A DNA stretch of 64,000 nucleotides from Cavenderia fasciculata (Eukaryota; Evosea; Eumycetozoa; Acytosteliales; Cavenderiaceae), in assembly GCF_000203815.1 (NCBI RefSeq), contig NW_004457695.1:1054001-1118000 (forward strand), written 5' to 3'. A program made the position numbers and the translations under genes. Below the pieces are notes generated by a model, which was not told the DNA's origin, made no database searches, and worked only from the letters and a program-made list of their open reading frames with translations. This document shows positions 11,425-23,152 of the stretch, piece after piece; the stretch's first letter is position 1, and every line of letters starts with the position of its first letter.

Positions 11425-12067
11425 TCATTTTTTATCCAATTCTCGAGATTCATTGTAACGACTGAGATATAGATTCAAACAATACTTTTCAATCTTTTTT
11501 TGGAAACCCAACGCTGAAACCAACAACTCTACGTTTCCAGTTTGTGTAAAGCAACACCAATTTGGATTCTCTGGATGTACAGTGTACACTGTGATATCCT
11601 CCATCTTTGCCTTGGTGTTTAATGTTTCATTGATGGTTTTAATCGTAACCTTTCTATTTGCTCTATCAATCGTTGCTTCTTCAATAAAATAGGAATATTG
11701 TAATCCAAATAACTATGTGAAAAACAAAAAAAAAGAAAAGGAAGATATTATATTAATTATCTGACGTCACATGTTTTTCATAACTACACGTGATCTTGAA
11801 CGGTCATCTCCTTTCCTTTCCTCTCCTCTTTCTCTCTCTCTTTCTTTGTTTCCTTACAGATTTTAACCAGCCTGGAGCATCAACATCCAACTTTGTTCTT
11901 CTAAATACTGTTTCAGTGCCATCAGGGTTTTGTTTCTTTTCGATGACTTCAGAGTCTAGAATGTATGGAAATAGAGGATGTTGTGGGAATCTACTCCAAT
12001 ATACGTCCAAGTACATTTCGACTGAACATTCGTATGTGTATGGTTCAAATGAATGTGTTGCTACCAT
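11425..12067 (-). CDS. PRELI/MSF1 (Ups/slowmo) phospholipid-transfer family protein
   Basis: Exons 11858-12067 and 11425-11712 read as 165 residues starting MVATHSFEPYTYECSVEMY. The PRELI/MSF1 domain features are an N-terminal strand, VYWSRFPQHPLFPYILDSEV, an aromatic LFGLQYSYFIEEA segment, and a late helix with YCLNLYLSRYNESREL. Proteins of this family carry phosphatidic acid or phosphatidylserine across the mitochondrial intermembrane space with TRIAP1/Mdm35. The 3' end is odd. The frame meets TGA right after an A6 run (LDKK), but the next frame continues as MIEEYR. A plausible acidic Ala/Ser/Glu tail (PASASAVSSADASA...) is open at about 11283-11398 and ends in a TAA. The true C-terminus may therefore be longer. 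Confidence 0.78.
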
Positions 12068-12977
12068 TGTTGTGTTTGTATGTATGTGTTAATTTGTTGT
12101 TACTGTCGTCGTTGCGTTGAAATAAATAATAAATATGTACAAGTTGTTTTGTTTGTTGTTGGGTTGTGGTGGTATTACTACACTTTTTAACTGTTGCTAT
12201 GCAATGAAATAATAAATAATGATGAATGAATGAATAAATAAATAAATATTTAGGAATAAATAAATAAAGAATAATTGAAACCTAGAAGGGTGATGTGATT
12301 GATGATGATGACGATGAAAATGAATCGGTGCGTTAATAAATAAATAAATAGTTTTCTTCTTCTTTCTTGAGGTTATTTTTATGAATTCAGTTTAAAAGAA
12401 ATGGGAAGGGGTGTTGGCAACAAACACGACCGTGTGTAGCAGACAAGACAAACAGACCGGTTTGATTGATAGACACTGTTTGTTTGTTTGTTTGTTGGTG
12501 TGAGGTAATTGGTGGGTAATATGTCTGCTTTAATTCATCTTTAAAAGAAAAAAAGATTGTCTAACGGTGTGTGTCTGTTCGTGTTTCACTGTTGAGTGGG
12601 TGAGTGATAGGTAGATAGACTGAATTAAAGTGTGAGGTTAGCTAAATACTATAATACTACTTTTTACAACTGTTTGTTCAATCTTGAATGAATGATAGCA
12701 ATGAAAGAATGAATGAATGAATGTGGTTGTGAAACCCTCCTCACAGAACTAATAAATATCTAACCTTGATAAAAAAACAATAAAAAATAAAACAAGTAAC
12801 ATCTTCACACCACCTCCATGAATTAATTTTCATAGTCTAATGTGTATGTACGTTTGCTTTTGCCTTTTTTGAACATTCCCCCATTATAGTTTTTAGAACT
12901 AACTAAAAGAGATAAATTAATTAATTAATTAGATAATATATATATTATCTAATAGTATAGTATAAGTAACATAGAGA
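12068..12977. other. Intergenic, divergent promoter region
   Basis: This 0.9 kb region lies between the divergent PRELI and TMEM128-like genes. It contains (AATA)n, (GTTT)n and (ATGA)n short repeats and a palindromic TA-rich stretch at about 12920-12955. No coding signal was found. Confidence 0.5.
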
Positions 12978-13705
12978 ATGAGTAGATTTAAGAAAAGAAA
13001 TAATAATGATAGAGAAATATTAGATGTTGATGGTGAGGAACAAGAAGAAGATACAACTAGTACTTTTGATAGTGTCAATGAACAAGATACATCTACTGCT
13101 GCTGATGCTACACCACCAGTTACAATGAAAAGAAGAGTAAAGAATGAAAATACAGAAAGATTAGATGCACTTGTTCAACAGTTTATGAATGAACATAATA
13201 CTAGCAAGAAAAAAGTAGAGGACATTGAACAGTCTCATCCATGGGTAGTCTATCTTAAAAAGAAATTGGAAATGTTATTTTGGATTGGTTCTAGTTTATA
13301 CTTGGGTCATTACATTGATTTTATAAATGTTATTCTTTATAGTTCTGAAATCAATAGGTATGAACTAATTCAAACAAAGATGAAGAATATGAATCATATA
13401 TGATTTACACTTACACTCTTTTTTTTTTCTTTCTTTTTTTTTTTTTGTTTAGAGTATACTTTTATATTAGTATAGCGGCATTATTATCATTCTTTTCAAT
13501 TTACATTTATATTACCTATATTTCTAAAAAGGGTGGAGGCAAACCAGAGAATTGGGACAAGTCACATCCCAAGGCAGTACCATATGCTACTATTTGTTTG
13601 GTCATATTTACATTTGGATTTATCATTGGGTGTTGGAACAAATGGGGATTCTTTACACCTGGAATTCTTTTTGTATTTTTAATTGGATTATCTTATCTTG
13701 TATAG
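12978..13705 (+). CDS. tmem128: TMEM128-like four-TM membrane protein
   Basis: Exons 12978-13357 and 13453-13705 give 210 residues. The first ~85 are acidic/polar with a short coiled-coil-like stretch (ERLDALVQQFMNEHN). Four hydrophobic segments follow: FWIGSSLYLGHYIDFINVI, VYFYISIAALLSFFSIYIYI, YATICLVIFTFGFIIGCW and FFTPGILFVFLIGLSYLV. The spacing of the segments, the pre-TM basic LKKKLE and the late W-x-FFTP-x-LLF-like motif match animal TMEM128, an ER/Golgi-type protein of unknown function. The N-terminal extension is longer than in animals. The stop is TAG. Confidence 0.72.
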
Positions 13706-13899
13706 GATAGAGAGCGCAACTTAACAATATATCGATCATATATTATAATATATCCTCTCCTTTTGCCACATATATATTTTGGTAGAATAATGATTTAATA
13801 ATCCAACTATGTCAGTTTACATAATAAATCATTCTTACCAACAACCATAATAATAATATTATTATTAGTTTATCCAAATATTGTAAATATTCATTCCAT

Positions 13900-14712
13900 T
13901 TATTTATCTTCATTATGTCTAATCATCTTGTTATCAACTAAATTTGGTATTTCTGAAGCTAACCATGGAGCAAGCTAAAAACAAATAATTATATTATATA
14001 TATATAAGTAAAGAGGAAAGATGGGTATTTAACATTAACATACACCTAAAGCTAAAGCATGGGCAATACCAAAATGAGGAGTATTTTTAGCCCAGAGCGG
14101 CTTAAAATGAACAGTCAAACAAATCTTTCCACCTCTATACATCTTTTCAGTTCTATTCTCTAATTCTGGTATAGCAATTTCAGGTGATGTATCTGGATAT
14201 GTAATTGGTGTCTAAACATAAATGAATGAATGAATGAATCCATAGATGAGGATTAATATTATATATTTCCATTGATGGTATAGTGATTGGTTGGTTGAAC
14301 TTGATAATTATAACATACATCAAATTCAAAGTCGAATTCATATTTTCTAAATTCATAGATATACCAACATTTTCCTGTCCATCTAAAAAAGAGTAGTGTT
14401 ATTATTATTAATATCACATAGTAGTGATCATATATATATATACAAACCTTGTACCCAATGGATTCGATTCAATAGTAAACCAATCATTATCTGCTTGTTT
14501 GTTATTTTCTAAATACTGTAGAGGATATAGATGATATAGATGAGTATGAGTGATCAATCAATCAATCAAATGATCAATCTCTAAATACTTACAGTGATGA
14601 GAGCTGTATATTCCTCTTTCAATCTTTCAATCCATTTATCACCATCTCTTGGTCCAGCTTTAATCGATAACAATGGTATCTTTGCTACTGTTCTCTTTAT
14701 TTCACTATCCAT
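13900..14712 (-). CDS. ufc1: UFM1-conjugating enzyme E2 (UFC1)
   Basis: Five short exons (14593-14712, 14448-14515, 14329-14392, 14044-14211, 13900-13974) join in frame to 164 residues, against 167 in human UFC1. The landmarks are [50 protein letters not shown] and [15 protein letters not shown]. The active-site stretch [10 protein letters not shown] carries the catalytic Cys, and APWLASEIP follows near the C-terminus. UFC1 takes UFM1 from UBA5 and passes it, with UFL1, to ER-bound ribosomes and other targets. Exons this short escape simple ORF scans, but each splice phase agrees and the protein is intact. Confidence 0.92.
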
Positions 14713-15132
14713 CTTTTCTCTCTCTATGCTTCTAAACTTTATATTATTACAACAATGAAATGAATGAATTCAACAATGAAATTAGATAACTTGAATTAAT
14801 TAATTTAATTTCATATTTTTAAAGTTTCAATCAATATCTTATTTGATCAATACCAAATATTAAACTTAATAATAATTGTTATCTATTAAAGAATGATTTA
14901 ATCGGTTCATTCTTGTCTATTTCTTTAGATTGTTTTATTTATTAATTTATTATTTTTTTTTTGGTTTTTTTACTTTCAAGACGACGATAATTGAAAGCGA
15001 ATCATCGCTCACTACTACATTTTAATTAACAATTAGATTAATCTCTATCAGCGCAATACAATATATATATATATACACAATTATTTATAACAAACAAGGA
15101 GATAAGATAGAAAAAGAGATAGAGATTTAACA
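14713..15132. other. Divergent promoter between UFC1 and EFL1 genes
   Basis: This is AT-rich sequence. A short, more balanced block is seen at about 14980-15020 (AAGACGACGATAATTGAAAG), and a (TA)n run lies just upstream of the EFL1-like start. Confidence 0.4.
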
Positions 15133-18100
15133 ATGCCTTCTATATCTCCAAATGTACTTGCATCATTGCAATCTCAAACAAAGAATATTAGAAATATTTG
15201 TGTTTTGGCTCATGTAGATCATGGTATTTATTTTATACAAGGATTAGATTGGTTTAGTTAGTAAATACTCTAACATCCATCCCTTTCTCTAATCTAATTT
15301 ATTTTATTTTAGGCAAGACAACATTATCAGATTGTTTAATTTCATCAAATGGTATTATATCACCACAGATGGCAGGTAAATTAAGATACCTTGATTTCTT
15401 GGAAGCAGAACAAGAACGTATGATTACAATGAAGGCAAGTTCCATTTCATTGTTGTATCAACAATTACAAGATGGTCAACCATCCAACTATTTGATCAAT
15501 CTCATAGATTCACCGGGACATGTAGATTTCTCGTCAGAGGTGTCTACAGCCGTACGTATTACAGATGGTGCTTTGGTATTGGTTGATTGTATCGAAGGTG
15601 TTTGTATCCAGACACACGCCGTTCTCAGACAAGCCTACCAAGAAAAGGTTAGACCATGTTTGGTCATAAACAAGATTGATCGTCTTGTCACAGAGTTGAG
15701 TATGACTCCACGAGAAGCATACCAACACATCAAAAAGGTGATTGAACAAGTCAACGCCATCACTGGAACACTATTGTCAGAGGAAGTACTCCTCAAGGAA
15801 TTCTCAATCAATGAAAAATTGGATATCAACAAGTCATCATCGGTTGAATCGACTCAAGAAGAAGACGATTCAGTTCAAGATCTTGAAGATCTAAAGGAAA
15901 TTGGTTCGGATTATTATTTTTCACCTGATAAAGGAAATGTAGCCTTTACTACTGCTTTTGATAGTTGGGGTTTTACAATTAAACAATTTGTTGATCTTTG
16001 TCATAAAAGTAAAATAGAAATAGAAATAGAAAAGATAGATATAAATTATTAATACATTTTATTTATTTTTATAATTTTTTAGAGACTGGAATTAAAAAAG
16101 AAATATTATCAAAAACATTATGGGGAGATTATTATTATCATCCAAAAGAAAAGAAAATTTATAAATCGCCAAGAGGTAACCTTACACCAATGTTTGTTAC
16201 TTTTATTTTAAATTCAATTTGGGAAGTTTATAAAACTGTTTCAAATGATTATATGTATGTTTTAAAAAAAAGATAATTACGGGGTAATTACTCTACTATA
16301 CTTAATAATTTTTCCATTTATTTTTAGTGATAGAGAAAGATTAGATAAAATTATAGCAATGTTGGGATTAAAAGTACATCAAAGAGATTTGGCATCAAAA
16401 GAACCAAAAATTGTGTTGAGTGCAGTATTACAATCATGGTTACCATTGTCAGATGCAGTTTTGGCAATGGTAGTTGAAAAGCTACCAAATCCAATCGATG
16501 GTCAGGCATTGAGAATGGACAAGATTTTTAAACCAATCGATTCAAAGGTCTCGTCACCAGAGGAAGGTGAGATTAAACAAAAGCAAAAGGAAATGATCGA
16601 ACAAACCAAACAATGTAATCCTAGTCATGATATCGATGTGGTTTCCTATGTCGCCAAGGTATTTGTCAATGGTGACAAGGGTGTAACTGCTGCTGTTCAT
16701 AGACCTGTTCCACCAAGACGTGTACAACCTTCTGCTGTTCCAAAACAACAACCAACTACTACTGAAGGAACTTCATCAGATTCAACCTCAACAACTACTA
16801 CTACAACTACTACACCAACTCCTGCACCTGCACCAACACCAATGATTAGACAACCATTGATACTTAGACAACCAATTCAACAACAAGAAAAAGATACAGA
16901 TGATTTTATTGCAGTGGTTAGAGTATTTAGTGGAACGTTGAGAAAAGGACAAAAGGTGTTTGTTATGGGTCCAAGATTCGACCCAATGAATCCAACACAT
17001 GACGTACAAGAGATTGAAATCACACGACTCTATTTATTGATGGGTCGTAGTTTGGAGCCAATTGACGAGGTTCCAGCTGGTAATGTGTGTGGTGTTGGTG
17101 GTGGTATTGGTAGTCTTGTGTTAAAGAGTGCCACTATTTCAACCTCTCTCAAATGTCCTTCGATTGCAAACATGATGTTTGTGTCATCACCAATCGTAAA
17201 GGTTGCAGTCGAGCCAGAAAACATTAGTGATATGCCAAAGTTGGTACAGGGTCTCAAGATGCTCAATCAGGCCGATCCACTTGTCGAAGTGTATGTACAG
17301 GAATCTGGTGAACACGTTATTGTGGCTAGTGGAGAGTTGCATCTTGAGAGATGTATTAGCGATCTCAAAGATTCATTTGCCAAGATCAATGTCATTGTCT
17401 CTTCACCCATCGTCCCATTCAGAGAGACTATTGTCGAAGTTGACCCTATCAAGGGTGCAGCCTCGCCGCCACAAGCAGAGGTCATTCGACAAATGACAGC
17501 CAATAGAATGGTGCGAGTCTACATCAAGGCTGTTCCATTGCCCAAGAACATTAGCATCTTTTTGGAACAACACTCGACTGTCATGCGTGACCTTTTCCTC
17601 GGTGGCAAGAACAAAGACAAGGATATTAACCAAGCAGACAAGCACAGCAAAAAGGAAGCTGCACAAGGCGACAGAGAAGAATTCCAAAACCAACTCAAAG
17701 AAGAGTTTGTCAAGGCCGGTCCCATCTGGGAGGCAGAGTACAATCGTATTTGGGCATTTGGTCCAAAACACATTGGTCCAAATATTCTATTGAATCATAT
17801 TCCAAATTATTGTGAATCTTTTTCATCTTGGAAACCTGCTCATCAAAGAGGTATTCAATCTTTAAAAAAATCAAAACTTCAAAATGATAATGAAAATGAA
17901 ACTGATGAAACGACGGAAGAAAAAGAAGAAATAGAGGAAAAAGAGGAAGATGAAAAATCACAAGCAAGTTCACAAATTATAATAGATCAAGAAGATAAAT
18001 TTAGAAAGATTTTGGAATTGGATAATAGTATAGTGAGTGGATTCCAATTGGCAACTTATGCAGGACCACTTTGTGAAGAACCAATGATGGGGGTTTGTTT

Positions 18101-18659
18101 GGTGGTAGAGGATATTGAATTTATGGAAGGTGACTTTACCGACAAGTATGGTCCCATTTCAGGACAACTTATCAGTACCATCAAGGATGCATGTCGTTCG
18201 GCATTCCAAGCCAAACCACAACGTCTCATGGAAGCACTCTACTTGTGTGAAGTTCAAGTCAGTAGTATTGCTCTTGGCAAGATGTATTCTGTACTAAGTG
18301 GTCGTCGTGCTCAAATCATCAAGGAAGGTATGAAGGAAGGTACACCCATTTTCTGTATTCAAGCTCGTCTACCAGTTTCAGAATCATTTGGTTTCTCACA
18401 ACAAACAATGATCAAGACAAGTGGTGCCGCATCGACACAACTCTTTTTCGACAATTATTGGGAAATCATGGAACAAGATCCATTCTTTCAACTTTCCACC
18501 GAAGAGGAATTGGAAGATCATGGTTCCAATATTGCATCACTTGGTAATAATATTCCTCGTCAATTTGTTGATAAAATTAGAAAAAGAAAAGGTCTCTTTG
18601 TTGAAGAAAAATTAGTTCAACATGCTGAAAAACAAAGAACTCTAAGTAAAAAGAATTAA
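15133..18659 (+). CDS. efl1: Elongation factor-like GTPase 1 (EFL1/Ria1), 60S maturation
   Basis: Exons 15133-15223, 15313-16008, 16083-16254 and 16328-18659 give 1096 residues. All GTPase motifs are present: AHVDHGKT (split by intron 1 after HG), DSPGH and NKID. The remaining EF-2-like domains II-V follow, with an insert of Pro, Thr and Gln runs in domain II and an acidic Glu-rich insert before domain IV/V. The phrase [18 protein letters not shown] and the absence of a diphthamide-type tip distinguish EFL1 from EF-2. With SBDS, EFL1 uses GTP to release eIF6 (Tif6) from cytoplasmic pre-60S subunits. The C-terminal domain V reads through to [10 protein letters not shown], so the gene looks intact. 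Confidence 0.95.
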
Positions 18660-18761
18660 ACAAAATAAAAATAAAAGAAATAATAATAATATTTAAAATA
18701 AATAAAATATTGAAATAATATCATTTACAATATTTGTTTTTGTTTTATAATTATTAATCAA

Positions 18762-19896
18762 TTAATTACTACTATTATTATTACTACTGCTATTGTTAAA
18801 TCGATTAATTAATCTTGAAGTTTGATTGGCAAGATCTAAAACAAATTCATAGGTAAGGAACATGATAGCACTATTTGGTACGACTCTGGCAACATGAGCT
18901 CCCATACCACCAAATAATGCTTTGGGACCTTCTTCTCGACAGACTGTTATGATGCATTGCAAGACACCAGTGTATTTGGGCATGACATAGGGTAACATAT
19001 TCTCACGAAGACGAGTTCTAACGACTTCGTGAGGATAGGTAGTGACGGCAGCAATCAACTTTGAAACAGCTGCAGCCGATAGATATTCAATGGTAGATAG
19101 TTCGGATGGATATGGGTATTTCTCTGGATTTCGTTTTTTCGCTTCAGTCAATCGTTCCTTGATGCCCTCGTAGAGAACAAATTGAAAAACAGACTCTGAA
19201 ACACCAATCAAAGATGCTCCCAATCCTCTGTAAAATCCTCCGACACCTTCGTTTCGGAGAATCGAGACACAACAATGAAATATATTGAAATAATAAGTGC
19301 CTCCTGAAAAATTTTTAAGTGATGTCTGTAATTGCATACGCGTCTTGATCAACCAAATAGGACCTGTCGCAATGGCCACTGTACATCCTGCAGCGCCTGC
19401 AGCTGTACTATATAACAATGGACCATCTTGAACTCCCATTCGATTCAACAGACTCTTTGAAATACTATATGCTGAAAAATTGACAGCTCTTGCTGGTACT
19501 ACACCAATTAAATGTGGTTTTAAACCTTTAAATAATCCTCCAACTCCATCTCTTAATACTAAATGACTAAAAAATAGAAAATAGAAAATTAAATTATTAA
19601 TTCATTTGATACAAATCGATAATAATATTTGATTGATTCTTTTTTAATATTGATAGTTACTATAAAGCATAGGGAGTTGTTGGAATAAATTTTGGTTTTC
19701 CAACTTGTAAAAGATTAGCATTTCTTGCCTGTAATTGTGTTTTAATAACTTCTAGGGGTGATGTCAAGATGACACCTACCGCACCACCAGTTCCTCCTGC
19801 CACAAAATGTAATAAACCATTTTTAGATCTTTCTTTTCTTGGTTGTTGTTGTATTTGATTAAATATTGTTTTAGATGTTACTGTATTTGTTGTCAT
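18762..19896 (-). CDS. Mitochondrial carrier, pyrimidine-nucleotide type (SLC25A33/36, RIM2-like)
   Basis: Exons 19661-19896 and 18762-19566 give 346 residues. Three ~100-residue carrier repeats are seen with signatures SPLEVIKTQLQ, GPIWLIKTRMQ and YPHEVVRTRLR. The Trp in the second signature, and the first repeat beginning LLHFVAGGTGGAVGVILTS, fit the clade that carries pyrimidine nucleotides, NAD or folate. RIM2/SLC25A33/A36 is the closest by eye. It is expected in the mitochondrial inner membrane. Substrate choice within the clade cannot be settled from sequence alone. The C-terminus ends in an Asn/Ser run. Confidence 0.88.
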
Positions 19897-20532
19897 TCTA
19901 TTTGATCTATCTATCTATTATTGTTGTTATTGTATTGTTATTCAAAAAAAATGTGTAATCGTGTCGTCACGTATAATGATAATTTTGTCGTTTTAGTCAG
20001 ATTTGTTAATATATATATATAAGTTGTTTGTTTGTTTGTTATGCCTCTGTAGATAGTAGTAAGTTATGAAGATGATGAGGAGTGATGTATATGACAATAT
20101 TCTATGAAAAAGTAGTAGATAGGTAGGTAGGTAGGGTTGTAAGGTTGTTGGTTTAAATATCGACTAATTTAGTTTAGTAATCAATCGATTGATGCTTGTT
20201 TGTCTGTAGTGTGAATAAGTTGATGATGATGATGATGATGTAAGTAGTTGTAGGTGTGAACTTTATGTATATCTTATTCTCCCAGAGCTCATTATAGAGT
20301 AATTTAAGTAAGTAGTATAAAACGAAAACTGTGCTGTCTTTCGTTTGCTGAAATCGGAAATGTATTTTTGACAAAAATAACCTTTTTAATGTGGACTATA
20401 TATTTATATTGAAATTGTTTAATATATTCTCATTGAAAATTACAATAGAATAAGATTATATAAAATTAATTACAACTATTTTATTATTTATATACTATAT
20501 ATAATAATTATCAAACAACAGCTTTTTTAAAA
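19897..20532. other. Intergenic, divergent promoter region
   Basis: This 0.64 kb region separates the carrier gene and the small CxxC gene. It contains (GATA/GTAG)n, (GATGAT)n and T/A-rich runs. No RNA gene or ORF is supported. Confidence 0.45.
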
Positions 20533-20803
20533 ATGTGTTATGTAATCCAATGTAATAGATGTGGAAAAAAAACATGGTCTGGTATTTATAATATTACAAA
20601 TATAATAATAATAACATAAAAAGATTCCTAATAATATCTATTATTATCTATTATCTATTATTTTTATCTATAATTAATATATTTAGGATGTGGTAAACAT
20701 GTTGAAGAGGTATTAGCATCTGTACCTTTTAGTGAAAGATGTAATTGCAATAGTGGAGGTAAAATACCTGAAATTACTGCTGCTGCAACTGGCTCAAAAT
20801 AAT
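20533..20803 (+). CDS. 51-residue CxxC zinc-ribbon-like protein
   Basis: Exons 20533-20581 and 20697-20803 join in frame to 51 residues starting MCYVIQCNRCGKKTWSGCGK. The Cys pattern is C-x2-C, then C-x-K-H and C-N-C late in the protein. The phrase CGKKTWSGCGKHVEEVL resembles a small, uncharacterised eukaryotic family seen in fungi and plants that has the same KTW-x-GCG-x-H core and a V-P-x5-C-x-C stretch. Cys/His spacing suggests zinc binding. No TM or signal peptide is present. The role is unknown. The gene is short but the splice phase, start and stop all agree. Confidence 0.68.
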
Positions 20804-21196
20804 AATTTCATTGTCTCTCTCTCTTTCTCTCTATAAATAAATAGAGAGGGAGAGAGAGAAGGTAAATAAAACTGACTGACTCAGTGTATATCTGAGTATG
20901 TTTTAAAATGCATTGAAGTTCTCCAAAGACTACATTATTATTATTATTATTATTATTTGTCCGACAAAATATCTCTAATGATTCTTTAACAACAAATAGA
21001 AGATTGTTGTCTTTTACAAAATTTAAAAGAGTACCACCACATCAGAACTAGAAAGCAAGCTCTATTAGACTTTAATTTTATTTTTAACAAGCAGAACCGA
21101 TGATAAAGCGTTCGTTTTTTTTTCTTTTGCTGATCATTTAAATTAATCGTATAGTTTAACAACACTAAGAGAGAGAGAGAGAGAGAGAGATAAAAG
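20804..21196. other. Intergenic with CT/GA runs and a hairpin
   Basis: This holds a (CTCT)n tract followed by its near complement (GAGA)n. The inverted repeat ACTCAG...CTGAGT lies at about 20879-20897, and a (GA)n run sits just upstream of the LTO1-like start. The paired CT/GA tracts could fold in the transcript or act as a terminator; this is inference. Confidence 0.35.
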
Positions 21197-21695
21197 ATGG
21201 ATGAATTTGATAATACAATCAACCTTGAAGAGATAACTTATCAAGAAGCAAAACAAGATGGAGTAAAGGATGGTCTTAAATTGGGATATGTTGAAGGATA
21301 CCAATTAGGTCATGAAAAGGGAACTGAATTGGGTCAAGAGATTGGCTATTATCATTCATGTGTTCAAGTATGGAATCATTTAGTCGAACAATTCAAAGAC
21401 TCTCATAAATTCTCTACTAGGTAGGTTAAACACTCAAAAAACAACTCTATCACGTGATACATACTCTTTTTTTAATATGAATATTAACTCTCTCTCTCTA
21501 TCTTACTTATCTTTCCTTTTTTAAAAAAGAGGATTAACCAATTTGGAAAAGTTAACAAAGCTATTGAATGAATTTCACCTCGATCTCACAAATGACGAGA
21601 TTATGAACTCTCTTAGTGACATTAGAATCAAGTTTAAACTTACTTCATCTCAATTATCACTCCAAACCAAAGAACATACGGAAATGTCTTTTTAA
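21197..21695 (+). CDS. lto1: LTO1/ORAOV1-like protein (Yae1-type domain)
   Basis: Exons 21197-21420 and 21530-21695 give 129 residues. The N-terminal half carries the Yae1/Lto1 signature of a helical Gly ladder: DGVKDGLKLGYVEGYQLGHE, then KGTELGQEIGYY. The C-terminal half is helical (LTNLEKLTKLLNEFHLDL). In yeast, Lto1 with Yae1 links the cytosolic Fe-S machinery to the ribosome-recycling ATPase Rli1/ABCE1. The length fits LTO1 rather than the longer YAE1. The intron acceptor was chosen so that the frame runs AGA GGA TTA. Confidence 0.82.
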
Positions 21696-22516
21696 GGGCA
21701 AACTAGTACGATTACTACTATTACTAGTACTCTATTTCAACTACATGTTGAACAGTGACGCCATTATGGTGCTGCTTGTAAACTGGTGTAAACCGCCAAC
21801 ACCTACCGACACTCCACCTCCCTCCCTCAAAATTGTACAATCCAATTTACTATTTGTTGTTCACCTAGCTAGGTATTATTAATTCAAAAAACAAAAAAAA
21901 AATCAAAAACAACAATTATAGATAGGTTGGCATTGTCCTTTTTTGGTAGGGTATTGGCTTGTTTTGTCAATTTGGATCTACAATATGGGATATGGTATCG
22001 AGCCAACCCATGGTAATTGGTCTACTACTCCTCCCTTTTGGTCAAGATAATCCAATTGATCGCTTGGTGATTCATTAATTAACGAACCTTGCTTTTCAAA
22101 TAAAACCAAATTACACATATTAATTAGACGTATAACCTTTTTACAAATAAGATAAAAAAAAGCCTTACAATCATTCAAGAGTCAATAATTTACTTTTCAA
22201 GACACATATCTAATATCTATTTAAATTAATTTAATTTAACAAATTGACTTTCTTTTTTTGGGTTGTTGATTAGCCCTTTCATAAATGTGCGGTCCACTTT
22301 TTGTTTTTATTATTAACAACAACAATCAAACAAAACGAGACTAAATATAAATATTATATATTATAACCACCACTTGTTTTATTACTCTACTCGTTGCATT
22401 GTGGTGTTGTTTTTTTTATCATTCTACTTTTATCTCAACATTATATATATATATATATATAGCTATTATAACATAAAGAAGAGAAAAAGTACTTCTTTTT
22501 TTAATATATATCAAGA
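21696..22516. other. Intergenic, no gene recognised
   Basis: This 0.8 kb region has scattered ORFs on both strands that lack codon bias or recognisable motifs. A (TA)n run at about 22441-22462 precedes the next gene. Nothing is supported. Confidence 0.4.
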
Positions 22517-22857
22517 ATGAATAACATTAATAATATGAATGATGTTGATTCATTAAAACAAGAGATTGGTAGATTAAGACAAGAACTAAAACAATCAAAT
22601 AATGAAAAGAACTTGTTGGAATTTAAAGTACAATTACTTTTAGATATGGTTTGTATATCTCCCTCCTATCTCTCTCTCTCTCTCTCTTTGTCTATCTCTT
22701 TCTTTCTTTTCTTTCTTTTTATAGACATTGATATTAAACAAAATTCTCTTTAAAATATATTTAGTTGACATTGAGTAGTTTAGATGTAAAATATTTTGAA
22801 GATCTTGAAAGACAATGGAAGAGTAAACCTTATCGATCTGTTGAAAACCAACAATAA
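22517..22857 (+). CDS. 74-residue coiled-coil protein with a Chibby-like zipper
   Basis: Exons 22517-22648 and 22765-22857 join in phase 0 to 74 residues. A heptad pattern starts at about residue 9 (DSLKQEIGRLRQELKQSNNE) and leads to the segment NLLEFKVQLLLDMLT, which spans the intron. That segment closely resembles the end of the animal Chibby (CBY1) coiled coil, which reads LLRLKVDILLDML. The globular N-terminal part of Chibby is absent. Chibby proteins act at centrioles and transition zones in ciliated cells; dictyostelids have no cilia, so any homologue must act elsewhere. The match may also be coincidence between short coiled coils. Confidence 0.62.
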
Positions 22858-23152
22858 CTATAATAATAATCACAACATACACACCCGAATACGATACAAA
22901 AACAACAACAACATATGAAACATTATAAGAAGAACAGAGAAATGAATGATGAATGGAATGAATCGAAACAGAAACATGGAATTAATCATTCATAATTATT
23001 TATTTAACAAAAAAGGAAGGATCACCTCGATAATTGTACAAAAAGAAGAAGAAGAACTTAATTCACTATATATAAAACTCCATCATCAAAAGGTATTTGA
23101 TGATCTATTTGTAAATATAACATATATATATATATATATTCTTTTATTCCTT

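Noticed and set aside
20879-20897. Hairpin ACTCAG...CTGAGT considered as a small ncRNA or terminator
   Set aside because: The stem is only six base pairs and there is no promoter or box motif to support an RNA gene.
21978-22178. 66-codon minus-strand ORF in the LTO1-Chibby-like spacer
   Set aside because: It has no homology-like motifs, biased composition or splice context; it is within the range expected by chance.
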